A DNA stretch of 64,000 bases from an uncultured Muriicola sp. (GTDB lineage: Bacteria; Bacteroidota; Bacteroidia; Flavobacteriales; Flavobacteriaceae), in NCBI RefSeq assembly GCF_947258935.1, contig NZ_CAMYKH010000002.1:1-64000 (forward strand), written 5' to 3'. Position 1 is the first letter of the stretch. Each line of letters opens with the position of its first letter. This document shows, in pieces, positions 45,302 to 53,672 of this stretch. Under the pieces are notes generated by a model. The model made no database searches. It saw only the letters and a list, made by a program, of their open reading frames with translations, and was not told the DNA's origin. The translations under genes and the position numbers were made by a program.

Positions 45302-45333
45302 CAAAGGTAATCGAATGAGAATGATGCCGCAAA
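45302..45333 (-). promoter_or_regulatory. Bacteroidota-type promoter of asd
   Basis: On the minus strand it reads TTTG, a 20-nt spacer, then TACCTTTG (an exact TAnnTTTG), ending 21 nt before the ATG at 45280. Both boxes and spacing fit the consensus. Confidence 0.7.
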
Positions 45334-45387
45334 CTCTGAATAAAGTTTTATAAAAATATAACAACTTGTTATTTTTATAACAAAAAG

Positions 45388-45423
45388 AACCCCTTGTTTA
45401 GTTTTTATACCAAACAAGGGGTT
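45388..45423 (-). terminator. Rho-independent terminator of mscL (second copy)
   Basis: Perfect 12-bp arms, AACCCCTTGTTT against AAACAAGGGGTT, with a 12-nt loop; on the minus strand a TTCTTTTTG tail follows. It lies about 50 bp past the mscL stop and upstream of the asd promoter. Confidence 0.88.
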
Positions 45424-45474
45424 TAGATTGCTATTCAGTGTAGCGGCTTTCCTGACTATGCAGGAAACAACTTC

Positions 45475-45879
45475 TTATTTCTTCTTTAAAAGATCTCTGA
45501 TCTCTCCTAATAGGTCTTCCTGACTAGGTCCTGAAGGTGCCGGTGGAGGTGGAGGTGTTTTAGTTTTGTTATAAGCCTTGATGATCATAAACAACACAAA
45601 TCCTACAATAATAAGATTCACAATAGTATTGATCCATGCCCCATAGCGAATGGCATTTTCTGCAATGGCCCCTGCCTCGCCTGCTACTCCCGATGCTTCG
45701 GTTAGTACATATTTGAGATTCGCAAAGTCAACTCCACCAGAAAATTCGCCAACAATTGGCATTATGATGTCATTGACAAATCCATTGACCACCTGGCCAA
45801 CGGCCCCAGCCAAAATTACGGCAACTGCAAATTCTATGACGTTGCCGGTCATAATAAAATTCTTAAATTCTTTAAACAT
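45475..45879 (-). CDS. mscL: Large-conductance mechanosensitive channel MscL (second copy)
   Basis: A 134-aa MscL that aligns gap-free with the copy at 4608-5012, with about 14 conservative substitutions (L/Q at about residue 29 is the least conservative). TM1 (VIEFAVAVILAGAVGQ), the periplasmic loop, TM2 (INTIVNLIIVGFVLFMIIKA), PPPPPAP and the C-terminal helix DLLGEIRDLLKKK are all intact. Both copies therefore look functional. Unlike the first copy it stands alone, downstream of alr (97 bp), with its own terminator. Confidence 0.97.
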   Translation of the reverse strand: MFKEFKNFIMTGNVIEFAVAVILAGAVGQVVNGFVNDIIMPIVGEFSGGVDFANLKYVLTEASGVAGEAGAIAENAIRYGAWINTIVNLIIVGFVLFMIIKAYNKTKTPPPPPAPSGPSQEDLLGEIRDLLKKK

Positions 45880-45976
45880 TGATTGTCTGTTTTAATTAGT
45901 TAATGTTAGTGTTTGTAGTACTTGCAAGATAAGTATTTTCAACGCACCTAAAAGGGTAGAAATGAAGTAATTGGCA

Positions 45977-47080
45977 TTACTTATAAACACGTTTTACACG
46001 CGAAGAGATACTGGTAATAAGCTCATAAGAGATCGTATTTGCGTAGGCGGCAAAGACCTCTGCCGATTGCTCCTTTCCAAAAATGGTAACTTCATCTCCT
46101 TCCCTGCATTCAATGCCCGTAACATCTACCATAAGCATATCCATACATACATTGCCAATGATGGGAGCTTTTTTACCATGTATGATGACGGAAGCTCTGC
46201 CGTTCCCGTAGTGTCTGCCAATTCCATCGGCATGGCCAAGGGGAAGAGTAGCCGTGGTCCTGGATCCTTGTGAACGATAGGCCCTGTTATAACCTACACT
46301 TTCATTTGGTTCTATGGCATGTAATTGCGAAATGATAGTTCTTAAAGAAACCACTGGCTTTAATAAGGGATCAATGGCAGGGTCATTTCCATAGCCATAG
46401 AGTCCAATACCACTCCGTACCATATCCCATTGGGCCTCAGGATAGTTTAAGATCCCTGAGGTGTTAAGCAAATGTTTTATAGGGATAGGTCCGAAAGCTG
46501 CTTCGGCATCTTTTACGATCTTTTCAAATCCTGCAATTTGGCGTTGGGTAAATTCCTTTTCCGCGGCATCTTCCGATGCTGCCAAATGGGAAAATATCCC
46601 TTTGATCATTACAGCTTTAGAGCTTTTGATCTCCTTGGCGATATACTCAACATCGTTCTCGCAAAAGCCAAGTCTGTTTAATCCTGTATTAAACTTTAGA
46701 TGAATAGGATATTCATTTTGCCCCGAATTTTTCGCGGCTTGGCAGAAGGCCTTTAATATTCTTGGACTGTAAATACTCGGTTCCAGACAATACTCTATCA
46801 GCAGCTCAACATTAGCTACTTGTGGATGTAAAACAAGAATGGGTAATTGTATCCCGGCTTTACGCAATTGAACACCCTCGGCTGCATAGGCCACTGCAAG
46901 GGCATCGACCTTTAGAGCCGCTAATTTTTTTGCAATTATCAATGGATCGCTGCCGTAACCGGAGGCTTTTACTATCCCCATGAATTTGGTGGAGGAGTTG
47001 AGCTTGGAGCGAAGGAAATAGTAATTATGCTCCAGCGCACTTAGATCAATTTCCAGGACTGTCTCGTTCAACTTAGACAT
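45977..47080 (-). CDS. alr: Alanine racemase
   Basis: Alr interconverts L- and D-alanine with PLP and supplies D-Ala for peptidoglycan. The 367-aa enzyme begins EIDLSALEHNYYFLRSKL; the PLP-binding Lys lies in FMGIVKASGYGSDPL (the usual VVKANAYGHG is diverged), the catalytic Tyr in VGYNRAYRS, and IIGNVCMDMLMVDVT and DEVTIFG close the beta domain. It is cytoplasmic and lies 52 bp downstream of tdk on the same strand, so a tdk-alr(-mscL) transcript is possible. Confidence 0.95.
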   Translation of the reverse strand: MSKLNETVLEIDLSALEHNYYFLRSKLNSSTKFMGIVKASGYGSDPLIIAKKLAALKVDALAVAYAAEGVQLRKAGIQLPILVLHPQVANVELLIEYCLEPSIYSPRILKAFCQAAKNSGQNEYPIHLKFNTGLNRLGFCENDVEYIAKEIKSSKAVMIKGIFSHLAASEDAAEKEFTQRQIAGFEKIVKDAEAAFGPIPIKHLLNTSGILNYPEAQWDMVRSGIGLYGYGNDPAIDPLLKPVVSLRTIISQLHAIEPNESVGYNRAYRSQGSRTTATLPLGHADGIGRHYGNGRASVIIHGKKAPIIGNVCMDMLMVDVTGIECREGDEVTIFGKEQSAEVFAAYANTISYELITSISSRVKRVYK

Positions 47081-47132
47081 AGAAACAATTTAAACCTGGG
47101 ATAAACCTCCATAGTATTAGGGATATATGTTT

Positions 47133-47795
47133 TTATTTCTTTTTTGATTTCGTTTGTTTTTTAGCTGTAGTAATTTCAACGACTTCTGCTGCCTTTACAT
47201 TCATCATACTTACTTTTTCCTTCAACATGGCCTTATAAAAAGCAGCCCTGCTCAATGGTTCATATTCTTCGGTTTCTCCCAGTAAGACAAGATTGTCATT
47301 ATCGGATTTTCTAAAGCTGTAGTTCGCCAAATTCCCGGTGCGTGTACAAACTGCATGTACCTTGGTGACGTATTCTGCAGTAGCCATCAAAGCCGGCATA
47401 GGGCCAAAAGGATTTCCTTTAAAATCCATGTCGAGTCCCGCCACCACTACCCTAACTCCCATATTGGCCAGATCATTACAAACTGTGACGATCTCATCAT
47501 CGAAGAACTGGGCTTCATCTATCCCCACCACATCGCAGCTATCTGCCAATAGCCTAATATTGGCCGCCGCCGGCACAGGGGTAGATCTGATCTCATTTTC
47601 ATCGTGCGACACAACACGTTCATCATGATACCTTGTATCTACGATGGGCTTAAAGATCTCAACTTTTTGTTTTGCAAATTGAGCGCGTTTTAATCTTCGG
47701 ATAAGCTCCTCCGTTTTCCCTGAAAACATGGACCCGCTGATCACTTCTATCCACCCAAATTGTTCTTTATGATTAACAGTATTTTCGAGAAACAT
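47133..47795 (-). CDS. tdk: Thymidine kinase
   Basis: Tdk phosphorylates thymidine in the pyrimidine salvage pathway. The 220-aa protein has a P-loop (GSMFSGKTEELIRR, residues 21-34), the DEAQFFD Walker B-like segment, a DMDFKGNPFGPMPALMATAEYVTKVHAVCTRTG lasso/zinc region and a basic C-terminal tail (KKQTKSKKK). The second zinc Cys pair of type II kinases is not obvious, so zinc binding may be partial. It is divergent from the hypothetical gene at 47898. Confidence 0.95.
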   Translation of the reverse strand: MFLENTVNHKEQFGWIEVISGSMFSGKTEELIRRLKRAQFAKQKVEIFKPIVDTRYHDERVVSHDENEIRSTPVPAAANIRLLADSCDVVGIDEAQFFDDEIVTVCNDLANMGVRVVVAGLDMDFKGNPFGPMPALMATAEYVTKVHAVCTRTGNLANYSFRKSDNDNLVLLGETEEYEPLSRAAFYKAMLKEKVSMMNVKAAEVVEITTAKKQTKSKKK

Positions 47796-47897
47796 TTTGT
47801 AATTTTAGACGAAATATGCGATTTCCTCCGTTAGTAATATAGAAGTATAAAAGTATTAAAAAAGATAGACCTTTACAGGGCAGAAAAATAAAAAGAA

Positions 47898-48584
47898 ATG
47901 AAGCGTAAATTGAAAGAGGAATTAGTGAAGTTATCCACGGAGATCATTACTTCTCATGACATGGGTGATATTCCTGAATTGTATGAGGCTGCGAAGAATT
48001 TATATGAAAAATTGGCGGTCTTAAAATTTATTGAAGAGAAATTGAACGATGTTGAAATAGATGTTTCCAAGAATGTGATCGCCGCAAAATTTGAGAAGAT
48101 GGCTACAGCCGTTATGGATGGAAATAAAACCGTTCCCGAGAGCAACCCTCATGATGAGGATATTATTACACCAGGGATGGACACTATAAAACATATGATC
48201 TCTGAAATGCCAAATGATGCCAATATTGAACAGCTTTTTGCAGAATTTGTCGCTAAGACCGAAGTACTAAAAAATGACATGGAAGATGTTACTCCAGATA
48301 AGGAAACACTTTCAGAAAATACCAAAGGCAGATCTTTGAACGATAGCCATAGCGCAAAGGAGATGGTTGTAGGACTAAATGACCGCCTGGCATTTGTTAA
48401 ACACCTCTTCAATGATAGTACAGAAGAGTTTAACAGGGTTTTATCTCAGTTAAATACCATTGAAAGCCAGGATAGATCTACCGCATTTATCGAAAACATG
48501 GTAAAACCAGAATACAATAACTGGAAAGGCAAAGAGGAGTATGCTACTCGTTTTATGGCCTTGGTTGAGCGCAGGTTTTCGTAA
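47898..48584 (+). CDS. Conserved-looking hypothetical cytoplasmic protein
   Basis: A 228-aa hydrophilic, acidic, helical protein with no signal peptide or membrane helix. It has an N-terminal helical region (KLKEELVKLSTEIIT...LYEAAKNLYEKLAVLKFIEEKL), an acidic middle (DEDIITPGM) and a C-terminal part ending EYNNWKGKEEYATRFMALVERRF. I recall similar proteins as unnamed conserved hypotheticals in Flavobacteriaceae. It is its own unit, closed by a terminator, between the divergent tdk and downstream rsmI. Confidence 0.6.
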   Translation: MKRKLKEELVKLSTEIITSHDMGDIPELYEAAKNLYEKLAVLKFIEEKLNDVEIDVSKNVIAAKFEKMATAVMDGNKTVPESNPHDEDIITPGMDTIKHMISEMPNDANIEQLFAEFVAKTEVLKNDMEDVTPDKETLSENTKGRSLNDSHSAKEMVVGLNDRLAFVKHLFNDSTEEFNRVLSQLNTIESQDRSTAFIENMVKPEYNNWKGKEEYATRFMALVERRFS

Positions 48585-48611
48585 GTAGAAAAGACATTTA
48601 AAAAAGTATTG

Positions 48612-48650
48612 GCCGAAAGTTGAGAATCTAACTTTCGGCTTCTTATTTTT
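48612..48650 (+). terminator. Rho-independent terminator ahead of rsmI
   Basis: 10-bp perfect arms, GCCGAAAGTT against AACTTTCGGC, with an 8-nt loop and a T-rich tail (TTCTTATTTTT). It lies 27 bp past the hypothetical gene's stop and 20 bp ahead of rsmI. Confidence 0.85.
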
Positions 48651-48669
48651 AACAAACAGCAATTCGTAC

Positions 48670-49341
48670 ATGGGAACATTATATCTGGTACCCACCCCAA
48701 TAGGAAATTTGGAGGACATTACGCTAAGGGCAATTAAAGTACTTCAAGAAGCAGACCTTATTCTGGCAGAAGATACCCGTACCAGCGGGAAATTATTAAA
48801 GCACTATGAGATCGGCACGCCTATGCAGTCGCATCATATGCATAACGAGCACAAGATAGTTGGTAAAATAGTAGATAGATTAAAAGGAGGAGATACCATT
48901 GCATTGATCTCAGATGCGGGTACCCCGGGAATTTCTGATCCGGGATTTCTACTTACACGTGCATGCATTGAAGAAGGAATATCTGTTGAATGTCTGCCCG
49001 GTGCCACCGCCCTTATTCCGGCTTTAGTGAATAGTGGTCTTCCTGCAGACCGTTTTGTTTTCGAAGGCTTCCTCCCCATAAAGAAGGGAAGGCAAACCAA
49101 ATTACAGCATTTGGCAGAGGAAACTCGCACCATGATCTTCTATGAATCTCCCCACAAAATACTTAAAACCCTGGAGCAGTTCATTACTTATTTTGGGCCA
49201 GACAGGCCTGCGGCGGTGTCTAGAGAGCTTACTAAATTGTATGAGGAGACTATACGTGGTACCTTATCTGAAGTACTCGCGTATTACACCACCCATACTG
49301 TGAAGGGCGAATTTGTGTTGGTAGTTGGAGGGAAGAAATAG
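48670..49341 (+). CDS. rsmI: 16S rRNA (cytidine1402-2'-O)-methyltransferase
   Basis: RsmI methylates the 2'-OH of C1402 in 16S rRNA. The 223-aa protein has the SAM-binding start GTLYLVPTPIGNLEDITLRAI, LILAEDTRTSGKLL, SDAGTPGISDPGFLL and GATALIPALVNSGLPADRFVFEGFLP. The C-terminal TIRGTLSEVLAYYTTH...GEFVLVVGG is the family's second domain. Length is slightly shorter than E. coli RsmI, as in most Bacteroidota. Confidence 0.95.
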   Translation: MGTLYLVPTPIGNLEDITLRAIKVLQEADLILAEDTRTSGKLLKHYEIGTPMQSHHMHNEHKIVGKIVDRLKGGDTIALISDAGTPGISDPGFLLTRACIEEGISVECLPGATALIPALVNSGLPADRFVFEGFLPIKKGRQTKLQHLAEETRTMIFYESPHKILKTLEQFITYFGPDRPAAVSRELTKLYEETIRGTLSEVLAYYTTHTVKGEFVLVVGGKK

Positions 49342-49370
49342 TTGCCTTTGCTGTTGTACTTGTATTCTAA

Positions 49371-49409
49371 ATATGGCCACAGGCACCTTTTGTGGCATGC
49401 TCGCCATAT
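49371..49409. repeat. Nested inverted repeat between rsmI and the CMD gene
   Basis: ATATGGC (49371-49377) pairs with GCCATAT (49403-49409) and GCCACA (49376-49381) with TGTGGC (49391-49396), so two hairpins compete or nest. A terminator role between the convergent genes is possible, but there is no T run. Confidence 0.4.
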
Positions 49410-49449
49410 ATTTACCGGGGCACTTTCTATTTATTTAAATTAGATATTG

Positions 49450-50040
49450 CTAAAGGTGTTTCCCCTTTTCCCATCCATGTTTTCCAAGATATTGCTCCCC
49501 GCTTTCAACGGCGCCCTGTTCTATTGAGGTTCCCATGGAATCGTTCCATCTGTTGAGATAGCCAAAAAGTGAGATCACCCCTAACATCTCCACGATCTCA
49601 CCTTCATTCCAATACTTGTACAAGGTGGTTTTGATGTTCTCATCAACCATATTAGGCACTTGAGATGCTGCCAATGAGAAATTGAGTGCAGCGCGTTCTG
49701 CTTCTGAAAAGGCAGGATGAGTTCTATAGTCCCAAATATTATCTAATTGTTCCTGTTCCGCTCCGTAGCGTTCAGCCGCCCTGATGGCGTGGGCCTGACA
49801 ATACCTGCAACCTGTCGCATTGCTGCTTACCCAGGCGATCATTCTCTTTAAGGCCGAAGTAACCCTTCCCTGATTTTCCATCACAGCCTTGTTCAAATTA
49901 ATAAAGGCCTTGGAGATCGCTGGCCTGTGCTGCATGGTAAGGACAGAATTAGGACAGAACCCAAGCGTTTCATTAAAAAATGTAGCTAATTCTTTAGTTT
50001 CAGCATTGTGTTCAGGAGAAAGCGGATTGACCAGTGGCAT
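49450..50040 (-). CDS. Carboxymuconolactone decarboxylase (CMD/AhpD-like) family protein
   Basis: A 196-aa protein of the AhpD/CMD fold. The track starts at 50169, but ATG 50040 (MPLVNPLSPEHNAETKEL) gives a normal N-terminus. RMIAWVSSNATGCRYCQAHAI contains the CxxC motif (Cys...YC) and downstream His that define the AhpD-type peroxidase-reducing site. Members include alkylhydroperoxidase-related and uncharacterised proteins. It is divergent from the OsmC gene. Confidence 0.85.
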   Translation of the reverse strand: MPLVNPLSPEHNAETKELATFFNETLGFCPNSVLTMQHRPAISKAFINLNKAVMENQGRVTSALKRMIAWVSSNATGCRYCQAHAIRAAERYGAEQEQLDNIWDYRTHPAFSEAERAALNFSLAASQVPNMVDENIKTTLYKYWNEGEIVEMLGVISLFGYLNRWNDSMGTSIEQGAVESGEQYLGKHGWEKGKHL

Positions 50041-50065
50041 AGGATCTTTTTTGTAGTTATTGTTG

Positions 50066-50073
50066 TAATTTTG
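50066..50073 (+). promoter_or_regulatory. Putative -7 promoter box of the OsmC gene
   Basis: TAATTTTG fits TAnnTTTG 27 nt ahead of the ATG at 50101. A TTG is not seen at the right distance, so support is partial. Confidence 0.35.
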
Positions 50074-50100
50074 AGCTAGCAAGAAACAAAAAAAAACAGT

Positions 50101-50523
50101 ATGACAAATCAGATCACTACCAAATGGATAGGCAACATGGCTTTTGAGAGCAATAATCCATCGGGCCATGAATTTATTATGGATGCAGACGTTGAAGATG
50201 GGGGTGAAGGAAAAGGGTTTAGACCAAAAGCTTTGATGTTGTCCTCTCTGGCCGGATGTTCTGGTTTAGATGTGGCGTCACTTATCAGGAAAATGAAACT
50301 ACAGGTAGATAAATTTCATATTGAGACCATTGCAGAACTCACGGAAGAGCATCCTAAATACTACAATGAAGTAAAAGTAGAGTACCATTTTTACGGAGCC
50401 AATCTGGATCAGAAAAAACTTCAACGCGCGGTAGACCTGTCTGTAGAAAAGTACTGCGGGGTAATGGAGATGTTTCGAAAATTTGCTTCGGTCTCTACGC
50501 AAACTATTTTCCATAAGGCCTAA
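50101..50523 (+). CDS. OsmC family protein
   Basis: A 140-aa OsmC/Ohr-fold protein. ALMLSSLAGCSGLDVASLIRKMK carries the first active-site Cys, and VDLSVEKYCGVMEMF carries the second; both are conserved in peroxide-reducing members, which reduce organic hydroperoxides with thiols. It is adjacent to the AhpD-like gene on the opposite strand, and the two may form a small peroxide-defence pair. That is an inference from adjacency. Confidence 0.9.
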   Translation: MTNQITTKWIGNMAFESNNPSGHEFIMDADVEDGGEGKGFRPKALMLSSLAGCSGLDVASLIRKMKLQVDKFHIETIAELTEEHPKYYNEVKVEYHFYGANLDQKKLQRAVDLSVEKYCGVMEMFRKFASVSTQTIFHKA

Positions 50524-50606
50524 ATCAATAGTACAGTTAGGCCTTAATTCAATTTCTAACAATGAAACCAGCGCTGCATAGAATATGCATCTTCTAATAG
50601 TACCTT

Positions 50607-52325
50607 ATGAGCCCCATTGAAATTTCACAGATGCGTTGGACGTTACGACCCAAACCAGAAGAAGTTGCCGTCAAGGAATTAAGCAAGGCAATAAAAGTTA
50701 GCCCACTGGTGGCTACTCTTTTATTACAAAGAGGGATAAGCACCTATGAAGAAGCACTTCATTTTTTTCGACCTGAACTAGAAGACCTTCACGATCCCTT
50801 TCTGATGAAGGATATGGACAAAGCAGTGGATCGCATAGAACAGGCCATTAAAAAGGAACAAAACATATTGGTATACGGGGATTATGATGTTGATGGCACC
50901 ACGGCGGTGGCACTGTTATCCTCCTATCTACTGGAATCTTATCCCAGGGTTGCTACCTATATTCCGGATCGGTACGCTGAAGGTTATGGTATCTCTTACG
51001 CCGGGATCGATTTTGCAGATGATAATGAGATAGACCTTATAATTGCTCTGGATTGTGGTATTAAGGCCATTGATAAGGTGTCTTATGCGAAGGAAAAAGG
51101 GATCGATTTTATAATATGTGATCACCATAGGCCCGGAGAGCAATTGCCCGAAGCAGTGGCGGTGCTTGATCCGAAACGAGAAGATTGTACCTATCCCTAT
51201 GACGAATTGTGCGGTTGTGGTATAGGTTTTAAATTGATTCAGGCCATAGAATTTAGCAAGGGCAGATCAATAGATGGTCTGATCCCATACCTCGATCTGG
51301 TGGCGACAGCAATTGCTGCAGACATTGTTCCTATGACAGGGGAGAACAGGGTTTTGGCACATTTTGGCCTAAAGGTCATTAACGCATCTCATCGTCCAGG
51401 ATTTAAAGCCATCCTTAAGGCGCTGAAAAAGACCCTGTTAACCATCACCGATGTGGTCTTTGTCATTGCGCCAAGGATCAATGCCGCCGGAAGAATGGAA
51501 CATGGACGTTATGCCGTTGCACTTTTAACAGAGACCAATCCGGCTAAGGCCGAAGAAATGGCCAGGGAAATAGAAGTCTTTAATACAGATCGTCGTGGTT
51601 TAGATCAGGAGATAACCGCCGAAGCCTTGGTACAGATTCAGGAAAATAAAGAAGAAGAAAGATTTACTTCTGTGGTTTACAGGGAATCCTGGCATAAAGG
51701 AGTTATAGGGATAGTTGCTTCACGCCTAACGGAGACCTATTACAGACCCACGCTGGTGTTTACAAAAAGTGGAGATAAATTAGCCGCTTCCGCACGTTCG
51801 GTGAGGGGTTTTGATGTGTATAATGCCTTGGAATTGTGCCAGGATCACCTGGAGCAATTTGGAGGTCATAAATATGCGGCAGGTCTAACACTTCTTGAGA
51901 ACCAATACGACGATTTTAAGGCCCAATTTGAAAAAGTAGTAGCCAGCACAATTGACCCAATGCTGCTTACCCCTGAGATCAATATAGATGCAGAGATCAT
52001 GCTATCGGAGATAACCCCAAAACTAATGCGTATCCTTAGTCAGTTTGCTCCCTTTGGCCCGGGGAATATGAAGCCTGTATTTTTATCGCATCACCTTCAG
52101 GATACTGGCTACGCTAAAGGAGTAGGGGAAGAGAACAAGCATTTAAAACTTGCCGTTAAACAACATACCCCACAACCCATAGGAGCCATCGGTTTTGGCC
52201 TTGGGAGTAAATTAGCTGTAGTAGCAAATGGGAGTGAATTCAGTGCGGTCTATACGCTGGAGGAGAATGTCTGGAATGGCACCGTAAATTTACAATTGAA
52301 ACTCAAGGACCTTAGGGCATCCTAA
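50607..52325 (+). CDS. recJ: Single-stranded-DNA-specific exonuclease RecJ
   Basis: RecJ degrades single-stranded DNA 5' to 3' and acts in recombination and mismatch repair. The 572-aa protein has DHH motifs VYGDYDVDGTTA (motif I), LIIALDCGIKAI and FIICDHHRPGEQLPEA, plus the DHHA1 part GHKYAAGLTL. Two starts are possible, MSPIEIS or the internal M at residue 9 (MRWTLRPKP); I keep the longer. It overlaps the convergent lpxH by 4 bp. Confidence 0.96.
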   Translation: MSPIEISQMRWTLRPKPEEVAVKELSKAIKVSPLVATLLLQRGISTYEEALHFFRPELEDLHDPFLMKDMDKAVDRIEQAIKKEQNILVYGDYDVDGTTAVALLSSYLLESYPRVATYIPDRYAEGYGISYAGIDFADDNEIDLIIALDCGIKAIDKVSYAKEKGIDFIICDHHRPGEQLPEAVAVLDPKREDCTYPYDELCGCGIGFKLIQAIEFSKGRSIDGLIPYLDLVATAIAADIVPMTGENRVLAHFGLKVINASHRPGFKAILKALKKTLLTITDVVFVIAPRINAAGRMEHGRYAVALLTETNPAKAEEMAREIEVFNTDRRGLDQEITAEALVQIQENKEEERFTSVVYRESWHKGVIGIVASRLTETYYRPTLVFTKSGDKLAASARSVRGFDVYNALELCQDHLEQFGGHKYAAGLTLLENQYDDFKAQFEKVVASTIDPMLLTPEINIDAEIMLSEITPKLMRILSQFAPFGPGNMKPVFLSHHLQDTGYAKGVGEENKHLKLAVKQHTPQPIGAIGFGLGSKLAVVANGSEFSAVYTLEENVWNGTVNLQLKLKDLRAS

Positions 52326-53089
52326 GGGTTATAGTGCTCGAGCTTAAAGCTGGTTCCGTCGAGAACGCCATAGGTATAATGGCTTATCCAATCGCCTAAA
52401 TTGATATAGGTGGAATTCTCATTTAAGGCTATTTCCAGAGGTAGATGACGATGTCCAAAGACAAAGAAATCGAAATGGTCCTGGGATAATTTCCGCTTTG
52501 CATACTGAACCAGCCATTCATTTTCCTCTCCCAGGAATTCCTGGTCTTCCTCGCCTGAGATCAACTTGTTTTTTACCGAAAAATACTGGGCCACCCGTAC
52601 GCCCCAATCGGGGTGTAACCAACGAAAGAACCATTTCGCAACAGGGTTGGTAAATACCTTTTTCATTCTTTTATATCCCTTATCATGTGGGCCTAACCCA
52701 TCCCCATGCCCAATAAAGAATCGTTTTGAATTGATCTCAAATTGTTCCGGTTGATGAAATACAGGGATCCCGAGTTCTTCCTGAAAATATCCGTTCATCC
52801 ACAGATCGTGGTTGCCGGTAAAAAAAAATACAGGTATACCACTATCAGTGATCTCTGCCAGGGTGCCCAGAGTACGCACAAATCCTTTGGGGACTACGGT
52901 TTTATACTCAAACCAAAAATCAAAAAGATCTCCTAATAAAAAAATAGCTGCGGCATCTTTTTTTACGTGCCTTAGCCAAGAGACGAAGATACGCTCTCTT
53001 TCAGCACTTTTATCCCTGGTTGGAGCCCCCAGATGGTTATCGCTGGCAAAATAGATCTTCTTTCCTGGCGGTACGAGAATTTGCTTCAT
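52322..53089 (-). CDS. lpxH: UDP-2,3-diacylglucosamine diphosphatase
   Basis: LpxH cleaves UDP-2,3-diacylglucosamine to lipid X and UMP in lipid A synthesis. The 255-aa metallophosphoesterase has FASDNHLGAP, LLGDLFDFWFEYK, FTGNHDLWM and FFIGHGDGLGPHDKGYK, with FVFGHRHLPLEI at the C-terminal metal site. It is a peripheral inner-membrane enzyme. It lies 33 bp past queD on the same strand. Confidence 0.93.
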   Translation of the reverse strand: MKQILVPPGKKIYFASDNHLGAPTRDKSAERERIFVSWLRHVKKDAAAIFLLGDLFDFWFEYKTVVPKGFVRTLGTLAEITDSGIPVFFFTGNHDLWMNGYFQEELGIPVFHQPEQFEINSKRFFIGHGDGLGPHDKGYKRMKKVFTNPVAKWFFRWLHPDWGVRVAQYFSVKNKLISGEEDQEFLGEENEWLVQYAKRKLSQDHFDFFVFGHRHLPLEIALNENSTYINLGDWISHYTYGVLDGTSFKLEHYNP

Positions 53090-53096
53090 TTGGTTA

Positions 53097-53104
53097 TAAA
53101 GATA
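53097..53104 (-). promoter_or_regulatory. Possible -7 box of lpxH
   Basis: On the minus strand the sequence reads TATCTTTA, one base off TAnnTTTG, just before the lpxH ATG at 53089. The short distance would give an almost leaderless transcript; evidence is weak. Confidence 0.25.
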
Positions 53105-53122
53105 GGAAAAACGGCTAGGGGT

Positions 53123-53575
53123 TTATTTATTGTCTTCTGAGAACCATTCTGCATAGGCCGTCTCAGTTTCCCTTAGTTTTAAGGAATGAAGTTGCAGATG
53201 TTGAGGCAACCGATCTTTGATCTTATCTGCAAAATCGATCACCATATTTTCACTGGTGGGCTGATAATCAGCAAATATAACTTTGTGACCTCTTGTTTCC
53301 AGCTCTCTGGCCAATTCCAGATGCGGTGTATTTTTGTTGAATACCGTAGCATGATCGAACAGATCAACTACCTCCTCTTTTACTATTTTTTTAAGATCCC
53401 CAAAATCGATCACCATTCCCAGTTTTACCGCTTCTTTTTCAGAAACCGGAGTTCCGATGACCGTAACAGCTAACTTATAGCTATGCCCATGGACATTTTT
53501 ACATTTCCCATCGTAACCATACAAGGCGTGGCCCGTTTCAAATCTAAACTCCTTGGTTACACGTATCTTACTCAT
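53123..53575 (-). CDS. queD: 6-pyruvoyl-tetrahydropterin synthase/QueD family protein
   Basis: A 150-aa enzyme of the T-fold PTPS family. The track starts at a GTG (53581); the ATG at 53575 (MSKIRVTKEFRF) is preferred. Zinc His residues lie in FETGHALYGYDGKCKNVHGHSY, with catalytic Cys in GKCKNVHGH and FDHATVFN. ENMVIDFADKI and RETETAYAEW close the fold. QueD makes 6-carboxy-tetrahydropterin for queuosine; other family members act in tetrahydrobiopterin synthesis, and the sequence does not fully separate them. Confidence 0.9.
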   Translation of the reverse strand: MSKIRVTKEFRFETGHALYGYDGKCKNVHGHSYKLAVTVIGTPVSEKEAVKLGMVIDFGDLKKIVKEEVVDLFDHATVFNKNTPHLELARELETRGHKVIFADYQPTSENMVIDFADKIKDRLPQHLQLHSLKLRETETAYAEWFSEDNK

Positions 53576-53594
53576 TTGCACTTTCCTTAAAGGA

Positions 53595-53602
53595 CAAAGG
53601 TA
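53595..53602 (-). promoter_or_regulatory. Putative -7 promoter box of queD
   Basis: On the minus strand it reads TACCTTTG, an exact TAnnTTTG match, about 20 nt before the ATG at 53575. A clear -33 TTG is not visible. Confidence 0.45.
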
Positions 53603-53672
53603 GGAATTCTTTAAAAGGAAGGCACTTTTAAATCTATCTGGCTTTTTAAGATTTTAAATGGGTTATGGGCAA

